Positions 16,190 through 23,310 of a stretch of DNA of 25,246 nt are shown piece by piece. The notes under the pieces are model-generated. The model had not been told where the DNA came from. It saw only the letters and a list, made by a program, of their open reading frames with translations, and ran no database searches. The DNA comes from CAYWGR01 sp964458015. GTDB lineage: Bacteria > Planctomycetota > Planctomycetia > Pirellulales > Thermoguttaceae. The DNA lies in NCBI GenBank assembly GCA_964458015.1, contig CAYWGR010000075.1, forward strand, positions 1-25,246, written 5' to 3'. Every line of letters begins with the position of its first letter. Position 1 is the first letter of the stretch. The translations under genes were made by a program, and so were the position numbers.

Positions 16190-17026
16190 TTATTCCAGGC
16201 CGCCGGTCGATTCAAAAAGATTCAGGGCCTGTCGTACCGCGGCAACATCGTGGACGCGAATGATTTGCACCCCCTGTCGGGCTAGGGACAATGCCACGCC
16301 AATGGTGCCTGACACCCGATCTTCGCCTAAAAAGTTTTTCCGCGAATGTCCAACCAACACAGGACAGCCCCATTGGTGCAGTTCTCCCACTTGGGCCAGC
16401 AAATCCAGGTTATGCGCCTTGGTCTTGCCGAAACCGATGCCAGGATCCAAAGCGATGCGGTCTTGCGCTATCCCAGCAGCCACGAGTGCGTCCCTGCGTT
16501 GGCGAAGATACTCAGCCACCTCGGCAGTCACGTCCTTATAAACCGGATCATCTTGCATCGTCTGCGGCGTTCCTCGCATGTGCATCACGCAAACGCCGCA
16601 ACCCGTTTCCAAGGCCAACGGCAGCATGGCCGAATCGCCTTCCAGCGCGGTAATGTCGTTGATGATTTCGGCCCCGGCATGAAGGGCATGACGTGCTACC
16701 AGAGCCTTCGACGTGTCGATCGACACGGGCAACCCCGTCTCTTTGCACAACGTCCCCACGACCGGCATCACGCGGCAAAGCTCCTCCTGGGCATCCACCG
16801 GCTGGGAATAAGGCCGCGTGCTTTCGCCCCCGATATCCAGAATGTCCGCCCCTTCCGAAGCCAACCGCATGCCATGCTCAATCGCTGCCTCGGCATCGAA
16901 ACAGCGGCCGCCGTCTGAAAAACTGTCGGGCGTCACGTTGATAATGCCCATCAACAACGGAACCGGACCAAACCGAAGGGTTCGTGTCCGAAGCCGCCAA
17001 TGATCGGCACGCGAATATGGAAGCAT
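16190..17026 (-). CDS. folP: Dihydropteroate synthase FolP
   Basis: Joins p-aminobenzoate to 6-hydroxymethyl-dihydropterin pyrophosphate in folate synthesis; the sulfonamide target. The 278 residues have every signature of the TIM-barrel family: MGIINVTPDSFSDGG (26-40), ADILDIGGESTRP (60-72), VSIDT (101-105), EIINDITALEGD, CVMHMRGTPQTMQ, LDPGIGFGKT, VLVGHSRKNFLG and IIRVHDVAAV. The ATG at 17026 has no strong ribosome site in front. Repeat-filled gaps flank it on both sides, so it is probably transcribed alone. Confidence 0.97.
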   Translation of the reverse strand: MLPYSRADHWRLRTRTLRFGPVPLLMGIINVTPDSFSDGGRCFDAEAAIEHGMRLASEGADILDIGGESTRPYSQPVDAQEELCRVMPVVGTLCKETGLPVSIDTSKALVARHALHAGAEIINDITALEGDSAMLPLALETGCGVCVMHMRGTPQTMQDDPVYKDVTAEVAEYLRQRRDALVAAGIAQDRIALDPGIGFGKTKAHNLDLLAQVGELHQWGCPVLVGHSRKNFLGEDRVSGTIGVALSLARQGVQIIRVHDVAAVRQALNLFESTGGLE

Positions 17027-17113
17027 GGTATCATCTCAAAACAACAGACGCCGCAACGAGCAACGAGTCGGAACAGTAAAACTTAATCCCGGTTTATCCG
17101 CGGGCGCTCAACA

Positions 17114-17227
17114 GTTTAGTCTAGCCGAGAGCTAACAGCTCCCGGAATGTGCGCGAGTTGCACAACAGTTTAGCGGCCCACGGTACGTTAACCATAAGTT
17201 TAGCGGCCGCCGGCACGGCGGCCCTGC
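17114..17227. repeat. Composite palindromic repeat, locus B
   Basis: GTTTAGTCTAG leads into a 21-base dyad at 17125-17145 with one mismatch (CCGAGAGCT against AGCTCCCGG), then a 22-base linker (17146-17167) and two 30-base units (17168-17197 and 17198-17227). The second unit has arms GGCCGCC and GGCGGCC: compared with locus A both arms changed and pairing is kept. It lies in the 251-base gap between lptE and folP. Confidence 0.9.
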
Positions 17228-17277
17228 CCTGCCTCGCAAAAGCCGCGGCTTTCATCTCGCTATCTCTATTCTTAATT

Positions 17278-17811
17278 CTACCACGGCTTTTCCATCAGCC
17301 CCACAATCTGCTGGGCCAACTTGCAAATGGCTTCCTGCTGCGCCGTCGTCATCGACTGGCCGACTTCCGGCACCACATCGCCCCTGCCGTCGATTTGAGC
17401 GATATCCTCGGGCAGCGGAATGGGACTCGCTTGTCGCAACATGCGCCCCTTCCGATCGATCCAACTAACCTCGATGCTCATGCCGGTCTGAATTTCCCGG
17501 GCATTTCCCGTATTGCTCGGCACAAGCACCTGCTTGTTTTCCGCAACGATCTTCCCGGATAAAACGCTGTCGGCATTCCGATCGTTGACAACTTTATACG
17601 GCGTCTTGTTCTCGATTTCCTTGATCACTGCTTCGGTCAGTCGTTCGCCCAAATTGCGGCGAAAACTTACCGACGGAAAGACCGGCACATGGACCGTCCG
17701 TACCTCGCAAGGATAAAGCGTCTGATTGCCGATCTGATAACCCGCACAGCCCGTCAATAATGGCAATACTATTAAGAATGCAAGGAGGATCGGAAGAGAA
17801 TGGGTTTTCAT
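17278..17811 (-). CDS. lptE: LptE-like LPS assembly lipoprotein
   Basis: Predicted outer-membrane lipoprotein of 177 residues. It has the signal MKTHSLPILLAFLIVLPLLTGC with lipobox LLTGC, followed directly by AGYQIGN, the start typical of LptE-family proteins, which plug LptD and help place LPS in the outer leaflet. The next part (VRTVHVPVFPSVSFRRNLGERLTEAVIKEIENKTPYKVV) fits the family pattern of a conserved strand and helix, and AREIQTGMSIEVSWIDRKG follows. The ATG at 17811 has AAGGA 9 bases upstream. A BamD-like lipoprotein is encoded just upstream, so two outer-membrane assembly genes are neighbours. The family is weakly conserved, so the exact role is an inference. Confidence 0.8.
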   Translation of the reverse strand: MKTHSLPILLAFLIVLPLLTGCAGYQIGNQTLYPCEVRTVHVPVFPSVSFRRNLGERLTEAVIKEIENKTPYKVVNDRNADSVLSGKIVAENKQVLVPSNTGNAREIQTGMSIEVSWIDRKGRMLRQASPIPLPEDIAQIDGRGDVVPEVGQSMTTAQQEAICKLAQQIVGLMEKPW

Positions 17812-17913
17812 AACGCCATATCCTTTCTATCCGCCTGTCCTATCCTGAACACAATCAATTTGTATCTGAGCAACCTGAATACAACCGATTTGTTATCCTG
17901 AGTGGAATAGCTG

Positions 17914-17938
17914 TCATCCTGAGCGAAGCGAAGGATCT
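17914..17938. repeat. Dispersed 25-base hairpin repeat, copy 2
   Basis: Reads TCATCCTGAGCGAAGCGAAG followed by GATCT, with arms ATCCT and AGGAT. It differs from the copy at 9931-9955 at two positions that pair with each other. Shorter fragments (TTATCCTGAG near 17893 and TATCCTGA near 17840) suggest older copies in the same gap. Confidence 0.7.
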
Positions 17939-17995
17939 CATGCCGCAAAAACGCCGTCTCCCACAATTCACTCAGACGACCACCCAAAATCCGTT

Positions 17996-18038
17996 CTATC
18001 CACTTATCCACTAACCACTAACCACTAGCCACTATTCC
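17996..18038. repeat. Heptamer array, CTARCCA type
   Basis: Units start at 17996, 18003, 18011, 18018, 18025 and 18032: CTATCCA, CTTATCCA (8 bases), CTAACCA, CTAACCA, CTAGCCA, CTATTCC. The CTA at 18032 is the TAG stop of the BamD-like gene on the minus strand. Confidence 0.85.
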
Positions 18039-19480
18039 TTTTTCCCGCCGAACATGCCCGTCAGCCACGCAATCTTGCTGGGCGGCTCGCTCGGCTTGTC
18101 CTTGATCGCTTCCAACCGCGCCTTCGCTTCCGCGGCTTTCTCGGTAGTCGGATAATCGGCGACCAATCCTTTGTAGTACATCCGGGCAGCGCCATAACAT
18201 GAATGTTGTTCGTAGTATTGTGCAATCACAAAGTCGCGGTTGGCTTTTTCCTCCATGATTTGCGCCCGGGCTTTCGCCACTCGTTCCCGTTCCGGGCCCA
18301 GCTTATCGCCGTATTGCTTCAGCGCCTGCTCGGCGATTTGTCCGGCATCGTCCAACGGAGCGCGACCGTAAAGCGTGCCCTGATAGAGCCGCATCTTCGC
18401 CTGAAGCCCCAATTGGTGCGCCAACATCTGGTATTCGCTGTTGGGATACTCCTTCCGCAACATGTCATACTGGTCGCCCGCTTCGGCATACTGACCCCGG
18501 CGAAAATACGCATTGCCGGTCGCCATCACGGCGTCGTCGGCCAACGGCCCCGTGGGATCGTTCAACCGCACACGCTCGTAAGCCTGAACCGCATAGCCGA
18601 AGGTGTCGAACAGCGGGCGGCTGCCGTCGGTCACGTTCGGCGTAATGGGCGACGAAGGACTCTTGTCATACAACTGCTCCCAGTAACGCCCCAATGCGAA
18701 CTCGCGCGCCATCACCGTGTCGAGATGCCGCGTGTTCGTGTATTTCTTCAACAAACCGCCGAATGTATCGTGCGCCTTCGGATACTGATCCGAGAAAAAC
18801 TCGCTTTCGCCCTTCAAAAACAACGCATCTTCTTCCAACGGCGTGTCGGGCCAACGGTCGGCCACGACGGCGAACTTGGCGGCCGCCTCCTTATACTTCT
18901 TTTCGCGGAACAACGCCTGGCCTTCCTGCATCGACGTCCGGGCTAGCTTCTCATTAGGGCCGTAGCCGGTCGCTTTTTTGAGATTTTTCCAAGCGTTTTC
19001 CGGCGCAAGGTCCGATAACTCAAAACCCTTCTTCTCCTCCTGATCAGGCCCGCTGCCGATGCTCACCCCGCCCGCCGGCGGCGCAGGCAACTCGTTCGGA
19101 ATCGAAGGCGGAGGTCCGGCCGCAGCCGTCAATAATGGCCCCGAGGAAGAAAGCGTCGGCATACGCTCCGATCCGCGACTCGCCGGACCGGGAACCATCG
19201 GACCGGTCGGACTATCGACATCCGTCGTGGCCGAAGCCTGCTGAACGGCATTCGTGTTGGTCCCGGCGGAAGGCGTTGTCTGATTGGCCGGTTTTGTCGA
19301 TGCTTGACCCGACGACCGCTTGCCCGTCAGCGATTTGAACAGCCAGCCGTCGTATTCGCCGTTTCCGGTGTCGCTCTGATTTTGCGCATTGGCCGACGAG
19401 GGCGGAACACTCGCGCAGCCGCCGAGAATCCCCGCAACGACGACCAACAGAATCGTAAACCGCGATCCCTCGTTCAACAT
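18032..19480 (-). CDS. BamD-like TPR lipoprotein
   Basis: An outer-membrane lipoprotein of 482 residues with tetratricopeptide repeats, similar in layout to BamD/YfiO, which belongs to the BAM complex that inserts outer-membrane beta-barrels. The leader FTILLVVVAGILGGC ends in lipobox LGGC. Residues about 25-160 are a low-complexity Ser/Pro/Thr/Gly linker. TPR-like helices follow from about 165 (GQALFREKKYKEAAAKFAVV; FLKGESEFFSDQYPKAHDTF; AYFRRGQYAEAGDQYDML) to about 460 (CYGAARMYYKGLVADYP). It is about twice the length of classical BamD because of the linker and extra repeats. The ATG at 19480 has AAGGA 8 bases upstream and is better than the ATG three codons earlier. A general TPR lipoprotein with another partner is possible. 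Confidence 0.8.
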   Translation of the reverse strand: MLNEGSRFTILLVVVAGILGGCASVPPSSANAQNQSDTGNGEYDGWLFKSLTGKRSSGQASTKPANQTTPSAGTNTNAVQQASATTDVDSPTGPMVPGPASRGSERMPTLSSSGPLLTAAAGPPPSIPNELPAPPAGGVSIGSGPDQEEKKGFELSDLAPENAWKNLKKATGYGPNEKLARTSMQEGQALFREKKYKEAAAKFAVVADRWPDTPLEEDALFLKGESEFFSDQYPKAHDTFGGLLKKYTNTRHLDTVMAREFALGRYWEQLYDKSPSSPITPNVTDGSRPLFDTFGYAVQAYERVRLNDPTGPLADDAVMATGNAYFRRGQYAEAGDQYDMLRKEYPNSEYQMLAHQLGLQAKMRLYQGTLYGRAPLDDAGQIAEQALKQYGDKLGPERERVAKARAQIMEEKANRDFVIAQYYEQHSCYGAARMYYKGLVADYPTTEKAAEAKARLEAIKDKPSEPPSKIAWLTGMFGGKKE

Positions 19481-19552
19481 AGAGGACATCCTTGTCCGTA
19501 ATTGTTTGAGGATTAAAGGGTCATGCTCAAAAAAGCCGCTCGCAGCTTCACA

Positions 19553-19573
19553 CTAACCACCAGCCACTAATTC
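19553..19573. repeat. Heptamer array, short CTARCCA type
   Basis: Three units, CTAACCA, CCAGCCA and CTAATTC, at 19553, 19560 and 19567. The CTA at 19567 is the TAG stop of recO, the same phase as in the arrays at proA and at the BamD-like gene. Confidence 0.65.
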
Positions 19574-20322
19574 CCCAGCATTCCCATGTATTCGTGCATG
19601 CGAGGCTTCCTGCCCAGCAAGTGCGTCAAATATCGGTTCAACACGCTGCGCAGTTCTCCGAAACTGCGCGGATCCATCTCCATGCGTCGCCAGAGAGTGC
19701 CGTCGGGATCGGCCAGTTGGGCCATCGCCCGCAACACGCCGGCGCTTACCGTTATAACCTGATTCTTTCCTCCACGACACCTCGGACACAACACGCCGCC
19801 GTCGAGCAATCCAAAGGCCACTCGCCCTGCCGCCGCCATCGGCTCGCCGCACTCGACGCAAGCGTCTAATAGCGGCGCATGGCCCAACAGCCGCAACGCT
19901 CCAAACTCAAACCGCACCACGTTCTTCGCAACCGCATCGCCGGAAGCTAACAACACCAGCGTTTCATCCGCCAGATCGAACAGCTCCGGATGCGGATCGC
20001 CCTCGTCGGTCAATCCATTCAACAACTCCGCGACATAAAACGCGGCATAAAGCCCCGCCAAGTCGCGACCGGCCAAACGGAACCGCCGCAGCAGTTTCGC
20101 CTCGGTCAGCAAGTCGAGAGATTCCGACGATTTTCGGAGGAAGACTATTCGACAAAGGGCCAACAGGTCAAGAGCAGACTCGAAAGGACTTTTAAGCCGC
20201 CTCGCCCCCTTCGCCAAAGCCCCTATCTTGCCAAATTCCCGCGTGAACAGCGTCACCACGAGGCTTGTCTCGCTGAACTCCACGCTTCGGATCACGATGG
20301 CAGATGCTTTTTCAGACGGCAT
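19567..20322 (-). CDS. recO: DNA repair protein RecO
   Basis: RecO loads RecA on SSB-coated DNA with RecR in the RecF pathway. The 251 residues have the N-terminal OB-fold (SAIVIRSVEFSETSLVVTLFTREFGKIGALAKGARR), the helical middle (LYAAFYVAELLNGLTDEGDPHPELFDL) and a zinc site with Cys155, Cys158, Cys179 and Cys182 (CVECG, CPRC). The C-terminal helix RSVLNRYLTHLLGRKPRMHEYM is typical. The ATG at 20322 lies 29 bases after the ybeY stop; the ribosome site is weak (GAAG). It closes the phoH-pgpH-ybeY-recO group. Confidence 0.94.
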   Translation of the reverse strand: MPSEKASAIVIRSVEFSETSLVVTLFTREFGKIGALAKGARRLKSPFESALDLLALCRIVFLRKSSESLDLLTEAKLLRRFRLAGRDLAGLYAAFYVAELLNGLTDEGDPHPELFDLADETLVLLASGDAVAKNVVRFEFGALRLLGHAPLLDACVECGEPMAAAGRVAFGLLDGGVLCPRCRGGKNQVITVSAGVLRAMAQLADPDGTLWRRMEMDPRSFGELRSVLNRYLTHLLGRKPRMHEYMGMLGN

Positions 20323-20342
20323 AAAGGAAACTTCAGTCTTAC

Positions 20343-20372
20343 TATCCGTGTTTATCTGTGTTTATCTGTGGT
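20343..20372. repeat. Ten-base tandem repeat at ybeY 3' end
   Basis: Three units of 10 bases: TATCCGTGTT, TATCTGTGTT and TATCTGTGGT at 20343, 20353 and 20363. On the minus strand it reads ACCACAGATAAACACAGATA and so on. It overlaps the end of ybeY, encodes its last residues Thr-Asp-Lys-His-Arg and supplies the TAA stop at 20352-20354. Confidence 0.85.
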
Positions 20373-20798
20373 TTCCTTTTTTCCTGCTTGGCCATGGTAC
20401 TCGTTCTCTTTCTTCCGCATCACGGCCCGTTTCGACGGCGTTATATCGTCGTAGCCGACCAAATGCAGCGTGCCGTGGATCACATAACGCAGCAACTCTT
20501 CCTCGGGCGTGCAGCGATAATGCCGGGCATTAACAGCGGCCGTGTCGGCGCTCGCCACCACTTCGCCCTCCAAAACGCCTTCCGATTGCTCCAGCACGAA
20601 GCTCAAAACATCGGTCGGTTCAGGATCGTCGAGAAATTCCTCATGCAACTTCGCAATCGCGGGATCATCCACAATCGCGATGCTAATTTGGGCCGCATGA
20701 ATATCCGCATCGCGCAGAATCGCAAGAATCGCCCGGCGCATGCGCCGCCGATCCACCCGCAATCTCTTCTGCCGATTGGTAATTGTAATCGTAATCAA
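20352..20798 (-). CDS. ybeY: Endoribonuclease YbeY
   Basis: Metal-dependent RNase involved in 16S rRNA 3' maturation and ribosome quality control. The 148 residues have PTDVLSF (61-67), GEVVAS (78-83) and the metal motif HGTLHLVGYDD (108-118). The canonical motif is HGxLHLxGYDH: His108 and His112 are kept but the third ligand is Asp118. The ending RAVMRKKENEYHG is normal; the last residues come from a 10-base repeat. The start is uncertain: the frame begins with TTG at 20798 inside a GATTAC-like simple repeat, no ribosome site is clear, and no in-frame ATG is better, since the first internal Met (residue 20) would cut into the family core. It follows pgpH by 63 bases. Confidence 0.9.
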   Translation of the reverse strand: MITITITNRQKRLRVDRRRMRRAILAILRDADIHAAQISIAIVDDPAIAKLHEEFLDDPEPTDVLSFVLEQSEGVLEGEVVASADTAAVNARHYRCTPEEELLRYVIHGTLHLVGYDDITPSKRAVMRKKENEYHGQAGKKETTDKHR

Positions 20799-20829
20799 AA
20801 TAGCGAAACCGATAACTAGTAATTTCCAT

Positions 20830-20857
20830 CTGAAAGCTGATCGCTGACAGCGGAAAG
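20830..20857. repeat. Heptamer array, CTGANAG type
   Basis: Four 7-base units: CTGAAAG, CTGATCG, CTGACAG and CGGAAAG at 20830, 20837, 20844 and 20851. It ends 4 bases from the TGA stop of the 7TM-HD gene (20862-20864). The sequence is unrelated to the CTA-type arrays but the period is the same. Confidence 0.75.
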
Positions 20858-20861
20858 CTTC

Positions 20862-23144
20862 TCACGCCGTTTTCTGCTCGGGATACTTGATTCGCCCGTG
20901 ATAGATCGACGTAAGCGACATAACCATGCTCTTTTCGATCGTGCGCAGTTCCCGCAATGTCAAACCGCTCTCGTCGAACTGCCCGCCGTGCAGGCGATTT
21001 TCCGCGATTTCCCGCACAAGGCTTTCAATCCGTGCAGGCGTCGGATCAACCAGCGTGCGGCTGGCGCTCTCAACGGCGTCGGCCAGCATCAGCACGGCCG
21101 CCTCCTTGGTTTGCGGCTTCGGACCAGGATAGCGATAGCTGCTTTCGTCCACTTCGCTCGCATTCGGATCGGCTTGTTGTTGCTCGGTTGCTCGGCCGAA
21201 GAAAAACTCGACGCGCGTCGTGCCGTGATGCTGGGCAATCAGGTCGATGATCGGCTGCGGCAGCCGGTGTTGCCGGGCAAGATCGGCGCCGTCCTTGATA
21301 TGGGCGATAATCACCAACGTGCTCATGGCCGGCACCAGCGTTTCGTGGCGGTTGTCGTCCGGGCGTTGATTCTCGATAAAATAGGCCGGCTTCAACATTT
21401 TCCCGATGTCGTGGAAATACGCGCCCACGCGAACCAGCAAACCTCGAGCGCCGATGCTTTCGGCCGCCGCCTCGGCAATCGAACCAACCGTGACCGAATG
21501 GTTATATGTGCTGGGGGCCCGACGAACCAACTCTTGCAACAACGGATGCGCCACATCGCCTAATTCCAACAGGCTAAGATCGGTCAACACGCCGAACAAC
21601 TGCTCGATGAACGGTAACAAGCCGGTCGCGAAAAACGCCGCCGCCAAAGCCCAAAGACCGTTCCGTGCGGCATCTTTCAGAAGCACGAGATCCAAAGGCT
21701 GGTTGTCGATCAACCCTATGGTCACATAAAGCACGATCGCCACCAATCCCGCAAACAATCCGACGTGAATCAGTTTGCTGCGATTCCGAATGCTCCGCAA
21801 ATTCAGCACGGCCGCCGCCGTCACGCCGCCCAGCAGCAGATACTCGGAAAAACCAAGCCCGACGGCCAACACCACGATCACGGTCGTCATGCCGGCGATT
21901 AAAATGGCAAGCCGCTGTTGGTAAACGATCGCCATCGTCATGCAGAACAGCAGCAGCGGAACGAGCTCGCCGCGCCAGGCATTGGCCGCCGCCCAACGCG
22001 CCAAGGCAATGGTCGTCATGGCCAACAACAGCAACACGATCAATCGCGTCAGGCTGACCAGCGGACCCCGCTGATGAAAACGCATGTAAACGCCGCAAGC
22101 CATGAAGCAAACGAACACCATGCCGATAATCGCCAACGATCGCAAACACATCGCCCCCGAATGCTCAGCATGGCGCACATGCATGGCCGTTGCATATTCC
22201 AGGCTCAGCAAATCCAATTGCTCGTCGCCCAGGGGCTTCCCTGCCGGAGCCAACTCTTGACCCGGCGTATAGTTCGCAAACACTTCGTCAACGGCTTTCG
22301 CGGCCGATTCTCTCGAATCTTTCGTGCGAGTCTCGTCCACGGTCAACGTGGGGCATATCTTCTGCAATTGCGGAAAAAGCCAAGCGAAAAGCCGGTCTGT
22401 CGCTGCTTCCAGCTCGGGCTGCTTGTGAAGACTCTCCCTAATCGCGTCTCCCTTGCCGAGTTGCACGTCGCTCACCCGGACGATATGCTGCGATGCGGGA
22501 TCACCCTTCGGATAGACGAGAATCTCCTGCTTGTTGCCCTGGCCAAGCTTTTCCTGATTCAGCTTGTCGAGCAATCCGTCTCTTTCATACTGCGCAAAGA
22601 CCCTGCCTACGGCATCCATGACGCCTTTCAAGCGTTCCTTGGATGCGAACGTATCGCGAAAGGCACGGTATTGCTCGTCTTGCTGTTTCGGAGGTAGCGG
22701 CTTTGCACCCGCAACCAGAGGCAGTTGGAAATCCTTCCAAGTTTTCGGCAGTGCCTTGTCCAACGTCGGGGCGGCCGTAAGCTCAACCAGCGTGTTTCGC
22801 AACGCCGCTTGCAACTGTACTAGCGGGTCCGCGTCTTGCTTGTAGACATATCTCGCCTGGCTGCGCGCTTGTTCGCGTGCCTCGGCCGTGGCCACGGGGT
22901 CGGCCTTGATAAACGGCGTCGCGACGACGATATTGCGCGAGGGAACGTAGCCCGTGCGATAGGCAAACGGCGGATCCCAGCCGTGAATCACCGCGCAGGT
23001 CGCCACGGAAGCCAACAACGCAAGCGCTACGCGCCCGAGTACGTCGCGCTGGCGCAAGTTGGTCCACGCCCGCTCCCACTGCCCCGGCGGCAGTTCGAGC
23101 GATGACACCCGTTCGAATCGTTTTCGTTTTCGCCAACCAAACAT
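20862..23144 (-). CDS. pgpH: 7TM-HD phosphodiesterase, PgpH-like
   Basis: Membrane protein of 760 residues of the 7TMR-HD family; the Listeria member PgpH degrades cyclic di-AMP. Layout: a short basic cytoplasmic start, one transmembrane segment (about 36-54), a long extracytoplasmic 7TMR-HDED domain (about 60-320), seven membrane segments (about 332-515) and a cytoplasmic HD domain. Metal ligands of the HD domain are in place: His549 (TYNHSV), His578-Asp579 (FHDIGK), His615, His639-His640 (QHHGT) and Asp689 (LADAVES). The ATG at 23144 has no clear ribosome site. It lies between phoH and ybeY, the position held by this family in Firmicutes. Substrate specificity is inferred from the family only. 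Confidence 0.92.
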   Translation of the reverse strand: MFGWRKRKRFERVSSLELPPGQWERAWTNLRQRDVLGRVALALLASVATCAVIHGWDPPFAYRTGYVPSRNIVVATPFIKADPVATAEAREQARSQARYVYKQDADPLVQLQAALRNTLVELTAAPTLDKALPKTWKDFQLPLVAGAKPLPPKQQDEQYRAFRDTFASKERLKGVMDAVGRVFAQYERDGLLDKLNQEKLGQGNKQEILVYPKGDPASQHIVRVSDVQLGKGDAIRESLHKQPELEAATDRLFAWLFPQLQKICPTLTVDETRTKDSRESAAKAVDEVFANYTPGQELAPAGKPLGDEQLDLLSLEYATAMHVRHAEHSGAMCLRSLAIIGMVFVCFMACGVYMRFHQRGPLVSLTRLIVLLLLAMTTIALARWAAANAWRGELVPLLLFCMTMAIVYQQRLAILIAGMTTVIVVLAVGLGFSEYLLLGGVTAAAVLNLRSIRNRSKLIHVGLFAGLVAIVLYVTIGLIDNQPLDLVLLKDAARNGLWALAAAFFATGLLPFIEQLFGVLTDLSLLELGDVAHPLLQELVRRAPSTYNHSVTVGSIAEAAAESIGARGLLVRVGAYFHDIGKMLKPAYFIENQRPDDNRHETLVPAMSTLVIIAHIKDGADLARQHRLPQPIIDLIAQHHGTTRVEFFFGRATEQQQADPNASEVDESSYRYPGPKPQTKEAAVLMLADAVESASRTLVDPTPARIESLVREIAENRLHGGQFDESGLTLRELRTIEKSMVMSLTSIYHGRIKYPEQKTA

Positions 23145-23156
23145 GGATTAACTAAA

Positions 23157-23305
23157 TTCCAAGGTTCAATGACCAATGTTCAAAAAAGATACTGCACACC
23201 ATACCCTAAGTATTGGTCATTGCTCATTGAACATTGAACCTTGGCCATTGAACCTTTGTTCCTTGAACCTTGGTCATTGAACCTTGAACCTTTGTTCCTT
23301 GAGCC
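23157..23305. repeat. Inverted heptamer arrays, TTGRNCM type
   Basis: From 23213 to 23305 there are 13 units, eleven of 7 bases (TTGGTCA, TTGCTCA, TTGAACA, TTGAACC, TTGGCCA and so on) and two of 8 bases (TTTGTTCC). At 23157-23183 the same heptamers appear inverted (GGTTCAA, TGACCAA, TGTTCAA). The two arrays are separated by 29 unrelated bases and could pair. The long array ends 5 bases before the phoH stop codon; the inverted part lies just upstream of the 7TM-HD gene. No separate promoter could be recognised in the gap. Confidence 0.9.
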
Positions 23306-23310
23306 TTTCT

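Noticed and set aside
18203..18946. Plus-strand open frame of 247 codons
   Set aside because: Antisense to the BamD-like gene, which has a lipobox, TPR pattern and ribosome site; the antisense product has no recognisable feature.
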